Origin: VRUE01 sp963729995
GTDB taxonomy: Bacteria > Actinomycetota > Thermoleophilia > Solirubrobacterales > 70-9
Length of the DNA: 64,000 nt
Assembly (NCBI GenBank): GCA_963729995.1
Contig: CAVSPF010000003.1
Coordinates: 186,001 to 250,000, forward strand
Direction of reading: 5' to 3'
The position numbers and the translations under genes were made by a program. How positions within the stretch are numbered: position 1 is the stretch's first letter; each line of letters opens with the position of its first letter. The notes beneath the pieces are model-generated. The model saw only the letters and a list, made by a program, of their open reading frames with translations, had not been told where the DNA came from and ran no database searches. Below are positions 62,658-64,000 of this stretch, piece after piece.

Positions 62658-63658
62658 CCGAGAGCTTCGTCTGGAGGGACGCTGGACGCGTCGTCGTCTT
62701 CCGCCGGGCTGGCGTTGAGCAGGCGCCGCAGCTGCTCCGGGAGCACGGGTTCGAGCCGTTCGAGCTGCTGACCACCGCGCGGGCGCTGCTCGGAGCGGGA
62801 CCCCTGGCGAAGGCCGCGGAGACGGTGCATGAGGTCGCGTCCGGCCAGGTGCCCGAGCTCGCCGCGGCACTGCTCGAGCAGGTCAGCTCTCAGCAGCTGG
62901 TCGCCCTTGGCGGCGGCCGGACGATCGATACGGCAAAGGCAATCGCCTCGGTAACCGGCGCCCGCGTCGCCGCGATCCCGACGACGCTGTCGGGGGCCGA
63001 GATGACCGGGATCCACCGCCTCCCGGCCGGGGCCGAGGACCGGGTTGGCGGCATGGTGCGCCCGCAGCTTGCGATCGCCGATCCCGAGGCGATGACGAGC
63101 CAGCCCGAGCAGCAGCTTCGCGCCAGCGCCATGAACGCCCTTGCTCATGGCGCCGACTCGCTCTACACCCCGTTCGCGAATCCGGTTTCGCAGATGACCG
63201 CGCTGCGCGGGGCGGAGCTGATCGCCACCGCGCTCGACCAGCACCCGGCCGAGCGCAACCGCGCCGGGCTCGCCCAGGGCTCGATCCTCTGCGCCTACGC
63301 CATCGACTCGGGCGCGTTCTCGGTGCACCACGTGATCTGCCAAACCCTGGTTCGGATCTGCGGCAGCCCCCACGCGGAGACCAACGCCGCCATCCTGCCG
63401 CGGGCCATGGCCTTCATGGTCCCCCGGGCTCCCGACGACCTTGCGTCGCTGTCCGCAGCCATCGCCACCGACCCCGGAGACATAGAAGCGCGCATCCTCG
63501 AGCTGGGCGGGAACCCGGCCGGCCTGGGCGATCTCGGCACCGATCGCTCGAAGCTCGGCAGGGCCCTCGACTCGATGCTGATTCGCCCTGAGCTCGCCTT
63601 CGCCCCCGAGCCTCCGACACGCGCAGAGCTGGGGGAGCTGATCGAGAGCGCCTGGTAA
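62654..63658 (+). CDS. Iron-containing alcohol dehydrogenase, maleylacetate reductase type
   Basis: From GTG 62654 the product is 334 aa. NAD-binding GGGRTIDTAKAIA and PTTLSGAEMT are followed by the metal-site His residues in NALAHGADSLYTPFANP, SVHHVICQTLV and GSPHAETNAAILP. This is the maleylacetate reductase subgroup, which reduces maleylacetate to 3-oxoadipate at the end of chlorophenol and hydroquinone catabolism. The GTGA overlap with the upstream dioxygenase gene supports translational coupling. Confidence 0.88.
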   Translation: MTESFVWRDAGRVVVFRRAGVEQAPQLLREHGFEPFELLTTARALLGAGPLAKAAETVHEVASGQVPELAAALLEQVSSQQLVALGGGRTIDTAKAIASVTGARVAAIPTTLSGAEMTGIHRLPAGAEDRVGGMVRPQLAIADPEAMTSQPEQQLRASAMNALAHGADSLYTPFANPVSQMTALRGAELIATALDQHPAERNRAGLAQGSILCAYAIDSGAFSVHHVICQTLVRICGSPHAETNAAILPRAMAFMVPRAPDDLASLSAAIATDPGDIEARILELGGNPAGLGDLGTDRSKLGRALDSMLIRPELAFAPEPPTRAELGELIESAW

Positions 63659-63680
63659 CCGCATACCCGGCCCTGTGTAG

Positions 63681-63702
63681 CGCTCTGCGTGAACGCAGAG
63701 CG
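63681..63702. repeat. Perfect 10-bp inverted repeat over the PlsC start codon
   Basis: CGCTCTGCGT (63681-63690) and ACGCAGAGCG (63693-63702) flank a 2-nt GA centre. The GTG start codon of the next gene (63689-63691) lies in the left arm. As RNA it would hide the start; as DNA it could be an operator. Confidence 0.5.
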
Positions 63703-64000
63703 ATTGAGTCGCTATCACGAGTACACGCGCCGCCACGGGGTCAACTGGCCCCTGTATCTGCTGGCCCGGGTGTTCATGACCCCGGTCTTCCTGGTCTACC
63801 TCCGCTGCGCGCGCAACGGTCGCGAGCATGGCCGCGTCAGGGGTGGCCTGATCGTCGCCGCCAACCACCGCAGCTTCCTCGACCCGTTTGTGATCGGCGC
63901 TGCCCTCCCCTGGCGCCGGCCGATGAACTACGTCGCCAAGATCGAGCTGTTCGAGCGCCGCTGGCAGGGCTGGCTTCTGTCGCGGCTCGGCGCCTTCCCG
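63689..64000 (+). CDS. 1-acyl-sn-glycerol-3-phosphate acyltransferase (PlsC family), partial
   Basis: The frame from GTG 63689 runs to the window edge (104 codons). A hydrophobic stretch (WPLYLLARVFMTPVFLVYL) is followed by the acyltransferase motif I NHRSFLD (the HxSxxD triad spacing of NHxxxxD) and the AKIELFERRWQGWLLSRLGAF start of motif II. It acylates lysophosphatidate or a related glycerol phosphate. Start is within an inverted repeat; no strong ribosome site is seen. Truncated at the 3' edge. Confidence 0.88.
   Translation, partial: MNAERLSRYHEYTRRHGVNWPLYLLARVFMTPVFLVYLRCARNGREHGRVRGGLIVAANHRSFLDPFVIGAALPWRRPMNYVAKIELFERRWQGWLLSRLGAFP

Overview
The window is 64 kb of very GC-rich, densely packed bacterial DNA, with strong GC bias at third codon positions, frequent GTG starts and occasional TTG starts. 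Gene content and order point to a high-GC actinobacterium of the Thermoleophilia/Solirubrobacterales type. The signs are a secreted protease tail with two cysteine-paired Ig-like repeats, a Clp/DisA/CarD/IspD/IspF block, a SigH-type sigma factor and type III glutamine synthetase. The lineage is inferred from gene content; no rRNA gene is present.

Layout. 1-5.9 kb: tail of a subtilisin-like protease, RecD2 helicase, small stress/redox genes (cupin, PPOX flavoprotein), a DUF167 protein and a DnaQ-like exonuclease missing its first catalytic motif. 6-14.7 kb is accessory: a SARP/STAND regulator, a BBE-type flavin oxidase, cupins, a truncated flavin monooxygenase, a lipoprotein, a VapBC toxin-antitoxin pair with two half-operators, and a DUF4234 membrane protein. 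14.7-35 kb is metabolic: RlmN, a P450, a nitrilase, GlnN and Amt (nitrogen assimilation), CorA, a bifunctional beta-oxidation enzyme, a sirtuin, a LysR/universal-stress-protein pair, a HAD phosphatase, a large cell-wall hydrolase, a nucleoside phosphorylase and a MerR-adenylate cyclase fusion.

35-59 kb is a conserved housekeeping backbone: tilS-hpt-ftsH-folP-folB-folK, coaX-dus-greA-lysS-clpC, disA-carD-ispD-(PHP)-ispF, and cysS-rlmB-sigH. The order is strikingly like the tilS-to-sigH region of Bacillus subtilis and its mycobacterial counterpart. It links tRNA modification and charging, folate, CoA and isoprenoid synthesis, proteolysis, c-di-AMP signalling and transcription control. Small insertions interrupt it: a 114-bp inverted-repeat element between folK and a GST gene, an in-frame 27-bp palindrome in cysS, and an extra segment in ispD.

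59-64 kb: a NERD-domain nuclease, a PD-(D/E)XK gene resembling the homing endonuclease I-Ssp6803I whose stop codon lies inside tRNA-Thr(UGU), a SHOCT membrane protein, a ring-cleavage dioxygenase/maleylacetate-reductase pair and the start of a PlsC acyltransferase.

The items most worth a second look are the endonuclease gene overlapping tRNA-Thr, the apparent promoter-terminator leader in front of greA, the palindromic insertion in cysS, the mini-element at the folK/GST junction, the MerR-cyclase fusion, and the triple-module wall hydrolase whose M23 module has lost its zinc ligands.
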